Assembly (NCBI GenBank): GCA_964634795.1
Contig: CAZWLL010000003.1
Coordinates: 1 to 64,000, forward strand
Length of the DNA: 64,000 bases
Direction of reading: 5' to 3'
Source: UMGS1696 sp964634795
Lineage (GTDB): Bacteria; Bacillota; Clostridia; Oscillospirales; CAG-272
The translations under genes and the position numbers were made by a program. The notes under the pieces are model-generated. The model did no database searches. It had not been told where the DNA came from and saw only the letters and a program-made list of their open reading frames with translations. The stretch's first letter is position 1. Every line of letters starts with the position of its first letter. This document shows, piece by piece, positions 17,439 through 27,600 of the stretch.

Positions 17439-18326
17439 ATGTCTGATATTCTCGATATTCTCATCTGTCCCATTTGCTCAGCTAAGCTGACTTATGACGG
17501 CGGATCGCTTAAATGTCCCATGAGACATACATTCGATATCTCGAAAAGCGGATATGTCAACCTTCTCCCGCCCGGTAAGGGCAGAAACGCCCACACGGGA
17601 GACGAACGTGATATGGTAAAAGCAAGAGCTGAGTTTTTGTCTCACGGATATTATGATTCGCTTGATATGCGTTCGGCTGAAATCATCCGCGATTATCTTC
17701 CCGCAAATGAAATTACGCTTATCGATCTCGGTGCGGGTGAAGGACGTCACACACTGAATGTCACAAGCGAGCTTATACGGCACGACAGGAAAGTACAAGC
17801 CATCGGATTCGACGCGTCCAAATACGCTGTCGAATGCGGTATGAAAAAGGCATTCGCGGCGGGATTGTCGAGCAGAAACCCATATGACAGCGATAAGTCT
17901 CCGCTTGTGTTTATTCCCGCCAATATATTTTCTCTTCCCGTTTGCGATAACTGTGCTGATGTATGCATCAGTATGTTTGCACCTATTCCGTGGGATGAAG
18001 CGCGCCGTGTTATGAAAAAATCTTCTCAAAGCTTGCTCATCGTTCTTTCGTCGGGTAAGAATCATCTCATAGAGCTCAGAAGCTTAATATATGACAACGT
18101 CAGCATATCGGACTCTCATCCGACTGCCAATGAGTATTTTAAGCTTGTAGATACATCCGAGCTTTGTTATAACGTACACATTGACAACGGCGATGATATA
18201 AAAAATCTTTTCACAATGACACCGTTTTACTATAAAACGACCGAGGAGGGTAAAAACCGCTTGTATTCACATACTCAGCTTGACGTTACAGTAGATGTGA
18301 ATTATACGATTTACAGCTTGATATGA
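17439..18326 (+). CDS. rlmA: RlmA-like 23S rRNA (guanine-N1) methyltransferase
   Basis: A 295-residue SAM-dependent methyltransferase. The N-terminal zinc ribbon has ligands Cys10, Cys13, Cys26 and His30 (CPIC ... CPMRH), followed by TFDISKSGYVNLLPPG, characteristic of RlmA/RrmA proteins that methylate a hairpin-35 guanine of 23S rRNA (G745 in Gram-negatives, G748 in Gram-positives). The SAM motif is LIDLGAGEGRHT, and FAPIPWDEARRVMK corresponds to the later catalytic region. In some Gram-positives the orthologue affects sensitivity to tylosin-type macrolides. No good ribosome site precedes the ATG. It overlaps the following glycosyltransferase by 4 bases. Confidence 0.85.
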   Translation: MSDILDILICPICSAKLTYDGGSLKCPMRHTFDISKSGYVNLLPPGKGRNAHTGDERDMVKARAEFLSHGYYDSLDMRSAEIIRDYLPANEITLIDLGAGEGRHTLNVTSELIRHDRKVQAIGFDASKYAVECGMKKAFAAGLSSRNPYDSDKSPLVFIPANIFSLPVCDNCADVCISMFAPIPWDEARRVMKKSSQSLLIVLSSGKNHLIELRSLIYDNVSISDSHPTANEYFKLVDTSELCYNVHIDNGDDIKNLFTMTPFYYKTTEEGKNRLYSHTQLDVTVDVNYTIYSLI

Positions 18327-19072
18327 AATTATCTGTAATTATTCCGATGTATAACGAAAAGGCTATAGCGGCAAGCTGTGCCTCTTCCCTGGTAAAAGAA
18401 CTCGAAACAGATTCACTTGCCAATGCATACAAGTATGAAATTATATTTTCCGATGACGGTTCAACCGACGGCTGCGGCGATTGCGTTCGCGAATACATAC
18501 GCACCGCTTCCATTGTCAACGGTACTGTCAGCGTGATTACATCTCCGCAAAACGAAGGCAAGGGCGGTGCCGTTCGCCGCGGTATGCTTGCCGCGACCGG
18601 GGACTTTATTATGTTCACGGACTGCGACCTTGCGTACGGCACTGAAATTATACCGACAATGTTTCGCACGGCAGTAGAGGTATCCGAAAAGGATGACAGA
18701 TGTGCGGTTATGATCGGTTCAAGAGCAATACACAAGGACGGCTACGCAGGATACACATTCATAAGAAAGCTTGCCTCGAAATCATTTAAGAAAATTCTTT
18801 GCTTAGCCGCAGGCTTTAAGCACAGCGATTCGCAAAGCGGCATAAAGATTTTCCGTAATGACGCGGCGAAAGCTGTATTCAAGCTCTGCACAGTAAACGG
18901 CTGGGCATTCGATTTCGAAGCTCTGATGATAGCAGAGAAGCTCGGATTTGTCATACGTGAATATCCCGTAAAGGTAATCAACCATCGCGAGTCAAAAATC
19001 AACCTTATGCGCGATGCCTTTAAAATGATGAATGATGTTAAAGATATTAAAAAACGTGTAGATCAAATGTGA
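18323..19072 (+). CDS. Glycosyltransferase family 2, dolichyl/undecaprenyl-phosphate sugar synthase type
   Basis: A 249-residue GT-A enzyme. It begins LSVIIPMYNE and has the nucleotide-sugar motif SDDGSTDG, a metal-binding FTDCDLAYG (DxD) and SDSQSGIKIFRNDAAKAVF. This order is typical of dolichyl-phosphate beta-glucosyltransferase-like proteins, which load a sugar onto a polyprenyl phosphate. No C-terminal membrane segment is seen. The start codon overlaps the rlmA stop, so the two are translationally coupled. It ends the operon; a strong terminator follows. The sugar donor is not deducible. Confidence 0.85.
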   Translation: MKLSVIIPMYNEKAIAASCASSLVKELETDSLANAYKYEIIFSDDGSTDGCGDCVREYIRTASIVNGTVSVITSPQNEGKGGAVRRGMLAATGDFIMFTDCDLAYGTEIIPTMFRTAVEVSEKDDRCAVMIGSRAIHKDGYAGYTFIRKLASKSFKKILCLAAGFKHSDSQSGIKIFRNDAAKAVFKLCTVNGWAFDFEALMIAEKLGFVIREYPVKVINHRESKINLMRDAFKMMNDVKDIKKRVDQM

Positions 19073-19083
19073 TTCAAAATTTC

Positions 19084-19128
19084 AAAGCGCACATTATGTT
19101 CACCATGACTCATGTGCGCTTTTTTTTG
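19084..19128 (+). terminator. Terminator of the srtB-rlmA-GT2 operon
   Basis: An 11-bp stem AAAGCGCACAT/ATGTGCGCTTT (19084-19094, 19112-19122) followed by a T run. Confidence 0.9.
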
Positions 19129-19140
19129 CCTTAAACCTGA

Positions 19141-19169
19141 TTAACAGCTTGACTATTTCACCGTATAAT
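19141..19169 (+). promoter_or_regulatory. Promoter of the glycyl-radical enzyme operon
   Basis: TTAACA (19141-19146), 17-base spacer, TATAAT (19164-19169), about 40 bases before the activase start at 19211. Confidence 0.65.
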
Positions 19170-19210
19170 GCTATTATTCACATTGAATGACTTTATCTTG
19201 GAGAGAACAA

Positions 19211-20110
19211 ATGGGAATTGTTTTCAGTATTCAGCGTTTTTCAGTTCACGACGGTCCCGGCATACGAACCACGGTTTTCTTAAAAGGATGCCCTCTGCGC
19301 TGTCTGTGGTGTCATAACCCCGAATCCGCCGTCATGCAGCCTGAAATAGGTTACCATGCCGCAAGGTGCACATTATGCACGGAATGCGTTCGTGTATGTC
19401 CGTCCGATGCGCTGTCTGTTTCGGGTAATAAAAAAATAGCACGAAGCCGTGAGAAATGTTTGTCATGCTTCAAATGCGTTAATGCATGTCCGAGTGGCGG
19501 AATGGAACAATACGGAAAGAGCATGACAGCCGATGAGGTTGTATCCGCGGTTATGCGTGACAGTAAATATTATGAAAAAAGCGGCGGCGGTGTTACTTTT
19601 TCAGGAGGTGAACCACTGCTGCAGGCAGAATTTACTGCTGAATGCGCTGCCAAGCTGAAAAAAAGAGACATACACACTGCGGTTGAAACATCCCTTTTCG
19701 GCAGCCGACAGTCACTGCAAACCATTATGCCGTATATTGACTTCTATATGGCAGACATCAAGGTTATGGATGACGATATACACAAAAATGTCACCGGGTG
19801 CTCAAATGAAATTATTCTCGACAACGTAATTTATCTTGCCGAAAAAAATGCGGACGTACTTATACGCATTCCGATTATTCCGGGAATAAACGATACTGAG
19901 GACAACATACGCAAAACGGCGGAATTTCTTATTAAAAACACCCTTTACCGAAAAATAGAGCTTCTGCCTATGCATAAGCTCGCCGAGCACAAATATGAAG
20001 CCTTAGGACGCGACTATCCGATAAAAGCTTTTCCCGTACCGACAAAAGAAAAGCTCGATACGCTTCACAACTTACTGATTGAAATGGGATTCGAAACAAG
20101 CAAAAAATAG
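19211..20110 (+). CDS. Glycyl-radical enzyme activating protein (radical SAM)
   Basis: This protein installs the glycyl radical on the neighbouring enzyme by SAM cleavage. At 299 residues it carries the radical-SAM motif CPLRCLWC (Cys27, 31, 34). Two inserted ferredoxin-type clusters follow: CTLCTECVRVC (53-63) and CLSCFKCVNAC (83-93). These extra clusters distinguish eliminase and decarboxylase activases from the pyruvate formate-lyase activase, which lacks them. TFSGGEPLLQ is the SAM-binding GGE segment. I choose the ATG at 19211 because GGAGAG lies directly upstream; the frame is open 8 codons further. The glycyl-radical gene starts 9 bases after its stop. Confidence 0.93.
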   Translation: MGIVFSIQRFSVHDGPGIRTTVFLKGCPLRCLWCHNPESAVMQPEIGYHAARCTLCTECVRVCPSDALSVSGNKKIARSREKCLSCFKCVNACPSGGMEQYGKSMTADEVVSAVMRDSKYYEKSGGGVTFSGGEPLLQAEFTAECAAKLKKRDIHTAVETSLFGSRQSLQTIMPYIDFYMADIKVMDDDIHKNVTGCSNEIILDNVIYLAEKNADVLIRIPIIPGINDTEDNIRKTAEFLIKNTLYRKIELLPMHKLAEHKYEALGRDYPIKAFPVPTKEKLDTLHNLLIEMGFETSKK

Positions 20111-20119
20111 GAGGCAGCT

Positions 20120-22288
20120 ATGACAATTCAGGAAAAAGCACATTGCATGCTTGAAGAAACACTCGATTTATTGCGCAACAAACCTATAAACAGCACCCTT
20201 ACCGAACACTGGTTTTTACTTGATGCTGCATGGAAGGAAGTTGAAGGACTTCCTCAGCCTATTCAGTTCGGAAAAGGTTTGTCATATATATTGGAACACG
20301 CTTCTCTTCCCATAAAGGAACACGACCTGCTTCTCGGCAGATTCATCGATAAGGTTCCGAACGATGAAGAGGAAGCCGAGTTCCAGCGTATTATGCAAAG
20401 CAATCCTACGGCAAACCCTATTGTGCGAATGAATTACAGTCATATAACGCTTGACTGGTACAATATAACTGAACGCGGAATTACAGGTTACATTGCGCTG
20501 GCTGAAAACAAGCTCAAAGAGGCCGAATCAAGCGGTGCGGATGACAAAGAGATTGCTTATTTGAGAGGCATGCTTTATGCGTATCGAGCGTGCCGCAGAT
20601 ACATTGAGAGATACGGTATTGCCGCCCGTGAGTGCGGAATGAACGACCTTGCCGATGTATGCGAAATTCTGACCGCAGGAGCACCTACGACTTTCCGCTC
20701 GGCGTTGCAGCTTATTCTCTTTATTCTGAATATAGATTACATCTACGCGGGAAACGTAGTAATGACACTCACATGCGGAAGAATGGACGACATCCTGTTT
20801 CCGTTCTATGAAACGGACATCAAGAGCGGTATACTCACAAGAGAAGAGGCAGGATATCTCATCGATGACTTCAACTGTAAAGCAAGTCTCATTTTAGGAC
20901 GCGGTGAGCACCAGATGTCCAACGATTACGGTACAGGCTGGTGGAGAAACAGCGTATATGATTCACCAACATATGTTATAATCGGCGGATACAGCACTCA
21001 TTGCGACTACAGAAAGAACTCTCTTACAAAGCTTTTCATCGAACATATTCACCCGAGATTGGAAAATCCCGTTTATATTTTCCGTAGGACAAAGAACGAT
21101 GACGATGAACTGTGGCATCTGCTGTGCGATAAGCTTCGCCAGAACGCTTCCGTTATTATATATAACGATGAAACAATGATTCCCGCAATGGAAAACGCAG
21201 GTATTTCTCATGAAGACGCGATAAACTATACTATACACGCATGCAACTGGCCTGATGCTCCGAGTTATGCGGTAACCGATACAATCGGCGGCTCGATAGC
21301 ATACATGATTATGAATGCGCTTCTTGATAACGGAAAGCTCAGAAAGAACTTTACCTCCATCGATGAGCTGTACAGTGAAATAGGAAGCAGATTCCGTGAG
21401 GATATACGTCCTCATTTTAAGCGCTATCGTGAGCGTTATCGTTCGGGCGTTAAGCAAAATCCGACTGAAAACATCTGTATAACAGATTGCTTCACAGAAG
21501 GATGCCTTGAGAATGTACGCGGAATGTACGACGGCGGTGTACGATATCCCGCAATTTACACTCTGCTCAGACATATAGGAACCACAGCGGACATAATGGC
21601 GTCTCTCGACAAAAACGTTTACGCCGAGCATAACTGCACTCTTGATGAAATGGCAGCTGCCATTGCGGACAACTTCGAAAAAGAAATACCGCTCAGAACA
21701 ATGTGCTTAAAGGCGCCTAAATACGGTACGGATTCCGATGCGGCTGATTATCACGCAAAACGGCTATTAAATATGCTTCTCGACATAATCGATGAAGAAA
21801 CATTAAATGAAAACGGCATTCGTGACGTTATATCATTCAATGTAACGATTACCGACATGAATCACATAGTCGATGGTGCAAATCTTTGCGCAACTCCCGA
21901 CGGACGATTCTGCGGTGCTCCGTTGAGTGAGAATCTTTCGCCTACTGTCGGACATACCGAAAGCATCACGGCTCTGCTTAACTCCGTATCAAAGCTCCCG
22001 TTCAACAGAATACATTCGGGTGCTTTCAACATGAGACTGAGACGAGACCTCGTTTCCGGAGATGACGGTTTGGAGCGTCTCGCAGTGCTTACCGATGTTT
22101 ACTTTTCAAACGGCGGAATGCAGCTTCAGGTCAGTGTTGCAGACACAGCCGAGCTTCGTGAAGCGCAAAAGCATCCCGAGAACTACAAAGACCTCATGGT
22201 AAGAATCACAGGCTACAGTGCGGTGTTCGTTGATATGTCTCCGAACGCGCAGGAAGAAATTATCAGACGTGATGAAATAGCGGAATAA
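20120..22288 (+). CDS. Glycyl-radical enzyme of uncertain substrate
   Basis: A 722-residue pyruvate formate-lyase superfamily enzyme. The radical site is Gly698 in RITGYSAVFVDMSP, the expected C-terminal loop. The thiyl-radical Cys375 lies in NYTIHACNWPDAP. In dehydratases, lyases and decarboxylases this loop reads GCxE; here the residue two after Cys is Trp, so the acid/base Glu is absent. PFL itself uses CCVS, which also does not fit. A GCLE string occurs later (about residue 455) but belongs to the DC.E.G...GG segment, not the active loop. AGGAGG precedes the ATG. Being shorter than the usual 780-850 residues, it may be a compact new subgroup. The neighbouring glycosidases suggest a carbohydrate-derived substrate, by context only. 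Confidence 0.85.
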   Translation: MTIQEKAHCMLEETLDLLRNKPINSTLTEHWFLLDAAWKEVEGLPQPIQFGKGLSYILEHASLPIKEHDLLLGRFIDKVPNDEEEAEFQRIMQSNPTANPIVRMNYSHITLDWYNITERGITGYIALAENKLKEAESSGADDKEIAYLRGMLYAYRACRRYIERYGIAARECGMNDLADVCEILTAGAPTTFRSALQLILFILNIDYIYAGNVVMTLTCGRMDDILFPFYETDIKSGILTREEAGYLIDDFNCKASLILGRGEHQMSNDYGTGWWRNSVYDSPTYVIIGGYSTHCDYRKNSLTKLFIEHIHPRLENPVYIFRRTKNDDDELWHLLCDKLRQNASVIIYNDETMIPAMENAGISHEDAINYTIHACNWPDAPSYAVTDTIGGSIAYMIMNALLDNGKLRKNFTSIDELYSEIGSRFREDIRPHFKRYRERYRSGVKQNPTENICITDCFTEGCLENVRGMYDGGVRYPAIYTLLRHIGTTADIMASLDKNVYAEHNCTLDEMAAAIADNFEKEIPLRTMCLKAPKYGTDSDAADYHAKRLLNMLLDIIDEETLNENGIRDVISFNVTITDMNHIVDGANLCATPDGRFCGAPLSENLSPTVGHTESITALLNSVSKLPFNRIHSGAFNMRLRRDLVSGDDGLERLAVLTDVYFSNGGMQLQVSVADTAELREAQKHPENYKDLMVRITGYSAVFVDMSPNAQEEIIRRDEIAE

Positions 22289-22316
22289 TTAAGCAGCACT
22301 TGTATGCAGCAAAAAA

Positions 22317-22416
22317 NNNNNNNNNNNNNNNNNNNNNNNNNNNNNNNNNNNNNNNNNNNNNNNNNNNNNNNNNNNNNNNNNNNNNNNNNNNNNNNNNNNN
22401 NNNNNNNNNNNNNNNN
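22317..22416. other. Assembly gap (100 N) between convergent genes
   Basis: A 100-N placeholder between the stop codon of the glycyl-radical enzyme and the end of the GxGYxYP gene. Any terminator or repeat here is missing. The left flank has a short CAGCACTTGTATGCAGC stretch. Confidence 0.95.
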
Positions 22417-22425
22417 AATTTAATT

Positions 22426-24423
22426 TCACTTTCTCGCCCCGTACAGCTCAAAGTCCGCTATGCGCACTGTTTTATCCGTTCCTCCGTCAGTTATGTCAAG
22501 ACGAACGTAGCGTGCATCGGTATGAGGCAAATCGATGTCGCTTATATCCGAGCAATTATTCTTCTGCTCGTCAAGTACAGTCCACTTTTCTCCGTCTACG
22601 CTGACCGATAACGAGAACTCACGATTATTCTTATCCGCATTTTCCTCGTTCACACCCGCATGCTTTAAAACATAACGCGAGATGCAATACTCTTTACCGA
22701 GATCAATATCGAATACTCGTCTTCCCTCTCCGTCTGCTGTCCAAATGTTTTCACCGTATGTACTTCCGTTTAGTATTGTCGACGGGTCATTTTTGTCGTT
22801 TACTTTAATCATAACTTTATTCGAAAGCGCGAGATTGAATGGACAGCCGTATGCTTCGTTAAGCAGCGTAAAGAAATGATCGGCACGAAGTACTTTTATT
22901 TTTCCGGGCTGAAGCTTATCGAATCTTTCGGTCAGCTTCTCGATGTTCTCAGGCGAGAGGGACCAAGTAACACCTTGTGCAGCAAGGAAAAGCGGCTTTT
23001 TGCCGTCATATTCACGTATTGTTTTCTCGAGCATTTTATACATATCATCCGTATTTTCGGCATATGCGGGTCTGTTCGGAATAAATGGAAGACGATTATT
23101 CTCGATATGAAGCTTCAGCGGCTCGGGATTCTGGAACCAATCCTCAAGAGTGATTCCGTAGAGCGAGCGGCAGTTCTTCTCGTAATATTTAAAATGCATT
23201 TCACGCAGCTGATCCCACACCGTTATAACACGCATGCAGTTTTTGGTAAGATATTGATTCGAAAAAGTTGTATACGCATCGGTCAAGCTCTCGTCCGTGA
23301 GATTCAATACCTTATTATGCTCATCGTAAATAAGCGCATAGCCTAAGCCCGAGGGGCCGGATGAAAAACAGTCGTTATCTGTTGCCGTGTCAAAGTAATA
23401 ATTCAGTATTCCCGGTCCTATATCTGCAAGTCCCGGGCTTACTGTCCAGTTAAGCGGTACGCTACCCCTTGATTTATTGCCCCAAAGCACACTCATCTGA
23501 TGCTGGCAGTACTGCACATTGTCGCCGTCGCTCATGAAGAACGCCATGTATATTTTATTTTCGAGTTCGGGCTTTTTAGGCACAGGCGGTATATGCATTA
23601 CATGGCTTACCGCCGCATGCACCGTACTGTTTTCATAAAAATCGGACGGAATCGTAGATACACCGTAGTGTGTTCCCGAACCTATACCTGAACGCTCTTC
23701 AGGCCACCATCCGAGTATGATGCTCTTTCCCGCCTCAAGTTCACACAAAAACTTGTCAAGCAGTACCTTCTCCTCGGGTATTCTCGCGTCCAGCCAAACA
23801 ACCGCCGCACCGACGGCGGCAGCCATATCGCGTACAAATGCAGTGTGGCTTCTCGGGCTTAAGCTGACAAACACTCTTCTGCTGCATTTATCCCAATAAT
23901 TATCGTATAGATATTCGTATATGTCAAGGTGAGTCTTTGCTTTTACTTTTGTCAAATCGCATATTATATTCAGATTAATACCGTGCTCTCGCAGTGTATT
24001 ATATAAGCCTGTCTCAATCGGTATGGCATTATTAATGTTCGCCGCCGTAGACGCAAGATTTCTGAAATGTGGATTTCCCGACGGATACAAAACCGCACCG
24101 TCAACCTCGTCCTTATATTTTTTTATAAAAGCAAATAAATCATTGCACTCGCGCCGCTTAAAGCCGAGTCTGTCGGGCCACGTATTTATACCCTCCTGCG
24201 GTCCGTTTGTTCCGTTAAGATATATCCTTGTTTTTTTGCGGTTTACTATGCCCTGCAGTGCGGAAAGTGTTATTTTCACGTCATCCGAAAAGCATCCGAG
24301 CGTTATAGTATCAAGCTCTCCGTCTATAGTCGAAAACGAAGGAAGCGCTTGTGTGTCAGGCCAATATATACCTTCCTTCACGGTTTTATAATGAGCCCAA
24401 TCAATATGTTTATTCTGCTGCAT
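22426..24423 (-). CDS. GxGYxYP-family putative glycoside hydrolase with F5/8 type C domain
   Basis: A 665-residue protein. After an N-terminal domain (SALQGIVNRKKTRIYL), the central part contains FFMSDGDNVQYCQHQM and SSGPSGLGYALIYDE, matching the GxGYxYP family of putative glycoside hydrolases. The last ~130 residues form a discoidin-like F5/8 type C module ending ARYVRLDITDGGTDKTVRIADFELYG. There is no signal peptide, so it should be cytosolic. The reaction is unproven. A paralogue with a lipoprotein signal lies at 50142. ATG at 24423 has GGGAG upstream, with a promoter and tandem palindromes further up (24473-24558). Confidence 0.75.
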   Translation of the reverse strand: MQQNKHIDWAHYKTVKEGIYWPDTQALPSFSTIDGELDTITLGCFSDDVKITLSALQGIVNRKKTRIYLNGTNGPQEGINTWPDRLGFKRRECNDLFAFIKKYKDEVDGAVLYPSGNPHFRNLASTAANINNAIPIETGLYNTLREHGINLNIICDLTKVKAKTHLDIYEYLYDNYWDKCSRRVFVSLSPRSHTAFVRDMAAAVGAAVVWLDARIPEEKVLLDKFLCELEAGKSIILGWWPEERSGIGSGTHYGVSTIPSDFYENSTVHAAVSHVMHIPPVPKKPELENKIYMAFFMSDGDNVQYCQHQMSVLWGNKSRGSVPLNWTVSPGLADIGPGILNYYFDTATDNDCFSSGPSGLGYALIYDEHNKVLNLTDESLTDAYTTFSNQYLTKNCMRVITVWDQLREMHFKYYEKNCRSLYGITLEDWFQNPEPLKLHIENNRLPFIPNRPAYAENTDDMYKMLEKTIREYDGKKPLFLAAQGVTWSLSPENIEKLTERFDKLQPGKIKVLRADHFFTLLNEAYGCPFNLALSNKVMIKVNDKNDPSTILNGSTYGENIWTADGEGRRVFDIDLGKEYCISRYVLKHAGVNEENADKNNREFSLSVSVDGEKWTVLDEQKNNCSDISDIDLPHTDARYVRLDITDGGTDKTVRIADFELYGARK

Positions 24424-24472
24424 TTGAATACTCCCGATTATAATTTAAATTTCATCATATGTAATTAAGTGT

Positions 24473-24501
24473 ATTATACCAAATTATCATAAGAAAAACA
24501 A
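24473..24501 (-). promoter_or_regulatory. Promoter of the GxGYxYP gene
   Basis: Minus strand TTGTTT (24496-24501), 17 bases, TATAAT (24473-24478), about 50 bases before the ATG at 24423. Confidence 0.65.
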
Positions 24502-24519
24502 TATCTTATGTCAGTCGTC

Positions 24520-24558
24520 ACGTTAACGTAAATCACGTTAACGTAAAATTACGTTAAT
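24520..24558 (-). promoter_or_regulatory. Tandem palindromic operator-like sites
   Basis: Two perfect copies of ACGTTAACGT (24520-24529, 24535-24544) repeat with a 15-base period, and a half copy ACGTTAAT is at 24551. They sit just upstream of the -35 box of the GxGYxYP promoter and downstream of the GH38 terminator. The symmetry suits a dimeric LacI- or GntR-type regulator, possibly binding cooperatively. No such regulator gene is in the window. Confidence 0.5.
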
Positions 24559-24562
24559 ACGA

Positions 24563-24597
24563 AAAAACTCCTCAGCCGAAACGGCATCGGAGTTTTT
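24563..24597 (-). terminator. Terminator of the GH38 gene
   Basis: Stem AAAAACTCC/GGAGTTTTT (24563-24571, 24589-24597) with an inner GCCG/CGGC pair and a T run on the minus strand. Confidence 0.85.
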
Positions 24598-24610
24598 CCG
24601 TTAAGTTATG

Positions 24611-27600
24611 TTATGCTTTGAAAACCTCAAACATGTTGATTCTTGTCGTGCGTCCGCGCTTGGACTGGTCGGGTTTTGTGATATACAATCTTACATATCT
24701 TGCGTCAACGGAAGCAAATGCTCTGTTTGTCATGCTGTCGTGGTTTTCCTTGACCTCATCGGCACACTTCCATTCGTCATCCTCGTTCACTTTATATTCG
24801 AGTCTGTAGTCCTGTGTATTGTAGCCCATCGACTCCTGAACACCTGCATGCATTACAAACCAGCCGCCGATTTTTGTTGTCTCACCGATGTCAACCTCGA
24901 GCCAGTTCTCACCGTTTTCGGATTCCGCACACCACTTAGTGTCATCTTTTCCGTCAAGTGCGTTAGCTCCTGTTTCTCTTGCGTTGAAGTCGCTGCTTGT
25001 TTTGCACTGCTTATTCAAAATAACATTTTCGCCGAGCTTTTCGGATTTTACTTTTACTGTGATATCGTGATTCGGTACCTTAACAACCGCTTCGCCTTCA
25101 CATTCGACTGCAATGTATTCGCTGTCCCAGCCTTTGAAGAGCCATCCGTTTGAATAGCTGCTTGTCTTAATAACAGCTGCCTTGCCTTCTTCGCGTTCAA
25201 GAACCTCCTGAACATTTCCGTCAAGTCCGAGAATCGTTACATTATGCATAGGAGCGTTTGTATTATCGATTCTGTCATATAGAGGAGCAAGCGGTTTTAC
25301 ATCGTCGTTGCCGCGCTTAGTAAATGTTGCTGCCATTACAACGATATCCTTATCGTTCGGAAGAACTACCTCATTTGCGCCGCTTACGGGAATTGCGTAC
25401 TTGAACAGATATGCGAAGAGATAAAGTCTGTCGCCTTCCTTATCGTGTGTATGAGTGTAATTTACCGCAATCTCATCACGCTTTACAAGAGGTGTCTTAC
25501 CGTTTACAAGCTGTTCCCACGCGCCTACATTTTCCTTGAAATCCTGAATTCCTATGGATACGGTCTTACCGTCAACAAGGAAATCGGCGGTTTTATCACC
25601 ATGTGCGCTTGCGGCGAGGATATAAAGTGTATCATATCCCGCGGGCACTGTTATCTTCTGTCCTTCGCATCCGAGAGCGTTATGTGCTACAGCAGGTGCG
25701 AGCTTAAACGATACGCCGCCTGCGGTAACATTTTCGGAATAAAGCTCTGAAGGAATGGATATACCGTCGGCAAAGCCGCGGGATGTTCTTGCGGAGTTGA
25801 ATGTGGTAACACGTCTTGTGTACGGGAGATTTACATGTATCTCATCGCAGTTCTTATCGGCTTTCTTTTCGGGCTCTGCGAGAGTTACGGCAAATGTCTT
25901 TACGGCATAACGAGTGAGATTAAACGAGAATTCATTTCCGCTGAATTCAACGGGAGCGATTTCATCCTCATAACCGTTTGTTTCCGTAACAGATGTAAGC
26001 TTGCCTATGAACTTCAATGTGCAGTTTTCAATACCCTTGCCCGATGTTTCCTGAACTCTTACGATTATTCTGTTGCCTTTTTCTTCCTTCTTAATCGCAC
26101 GAATTACGGCGTTGTCATCATTTACGGATACAAATGATACTTCCTTGCCATTGCCTTCATGCTTGGATGCGGTAAACGGCATCATAGGCTGGTTCAGCTC
26201 AGCTGCTTCCTTAGTGGTTTCGTTTCTGAAGCCCTTATGACCTGCTATTGAATATGTGAAGATATTCAAACCCATATCCTGCCAGTTCTGACCCGATTCG
26301 CTCATGAACTTTCCGAGAGGAGTATGAATTAATGTCAGTCTGAGCGTATTGTCGTTCGGCTTATCCATACCGTACTTACAATCGTTCATAATGGACACAC
26401 CGTAGCTGCCGTCTTCGGCTGTAAGGTCAGCCCACTGATGAGTACAATGCTGATAATAAGGGAATGAATCCGTGTTGCCGCTCTCGATAGCACCGAGACC
26501 GAGATCGAACACTGCCTTCGGATTTGATACAGTAAGAGGGAATGCCGCTCTGAGGTTGGATTTGCGCTGATACCATTCTACGACATTCGCTACATCTACT
26601 CTTTCACCGCCGTCGCACAGCGAGATAGTCTGCTCGAATGTTGAGCCTTCATATGTTCTTGTAACCTTAAGAGAAACAACTGCGGGACCGTTATCGACAA
26701 CTTCGATTTTTACGTTATCCTTAACTACGGCAGGCTGAACAAGTGCATCGTCCCATACAAGCTCCCATGAAGGCCAGTTTGTACTCTTATCGGGACCGAT
26801 TTCAAGTTTTGCGGGAGATGCGAGGAGCTCGAATCCTCCGTTAGCCTTATCGATAATGCTTGCGATGTCACCGTCTTCGTTTACGGTAACGATATATCTT
26901 TGGTTTTCAAGCTTGCTGCCAGATACTTTAATACCTGTCTCAACCTGACATGCAGTATCGCTTTCACGTACATCATATACAGTGCAGCTTACGGGAGCAA
27001 CTGAAGCCTTGAATTTTACAACCTTTCTTCCGTTTGCGGTTCCGAGCTGTGCAGGAACTTCGTTTCCGTGTGCATCAAATACACGTACATAAGGTGTCTT
27101 TATGTCTATTTCAGCCGTAACGATATCGTCTCTTGTATATGATACGGGGTTATAAACCACGACAGGTGTACCCTCAACTCTTGTGTCAAGTGTGCCGACA
27201 ATACCGCCGACCGCGTTTGAAAGCTCTGACGCAAACATATTGAGAGCGATAACATAATCGTTATATGAGAATACATATGCTGCGGCTATTGATGTTCCGG
27301 GAAGGTCATCATGGAACTGATGCCACAGGAATGTCTGCCATGCCGTGAGAAGACGCTCTGCGGGATATTCGGAAGCTCCGAGCCATGCGGAAACAACAGC
27401 AGCTCTCTCGGCGGAATCGGCGAGCAATTCGTTCTTACGATTCCATCTCTTATTGATTGTATGTGAGGTGAGTGCTCCCGATCCGTGAGGTATGAGAAGT
27501 TCTCCGTCATATGCGGGAAGCTTATCTATTTCTTCCTTTGTCAGCTCGTTGAAAATCTGGTCTGTAGATGCCGAAACAACCTTGTAGAGACCTTTATCGT

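Noticed and set aside
21440..21520. GCLE string as the catalytic loop of the glycyl-radical enzyme
   Set aside because: It falls in the later DC.E.G...GG segment that other family members have after the active loop; Cys375 in HACNW aligns with the true position.
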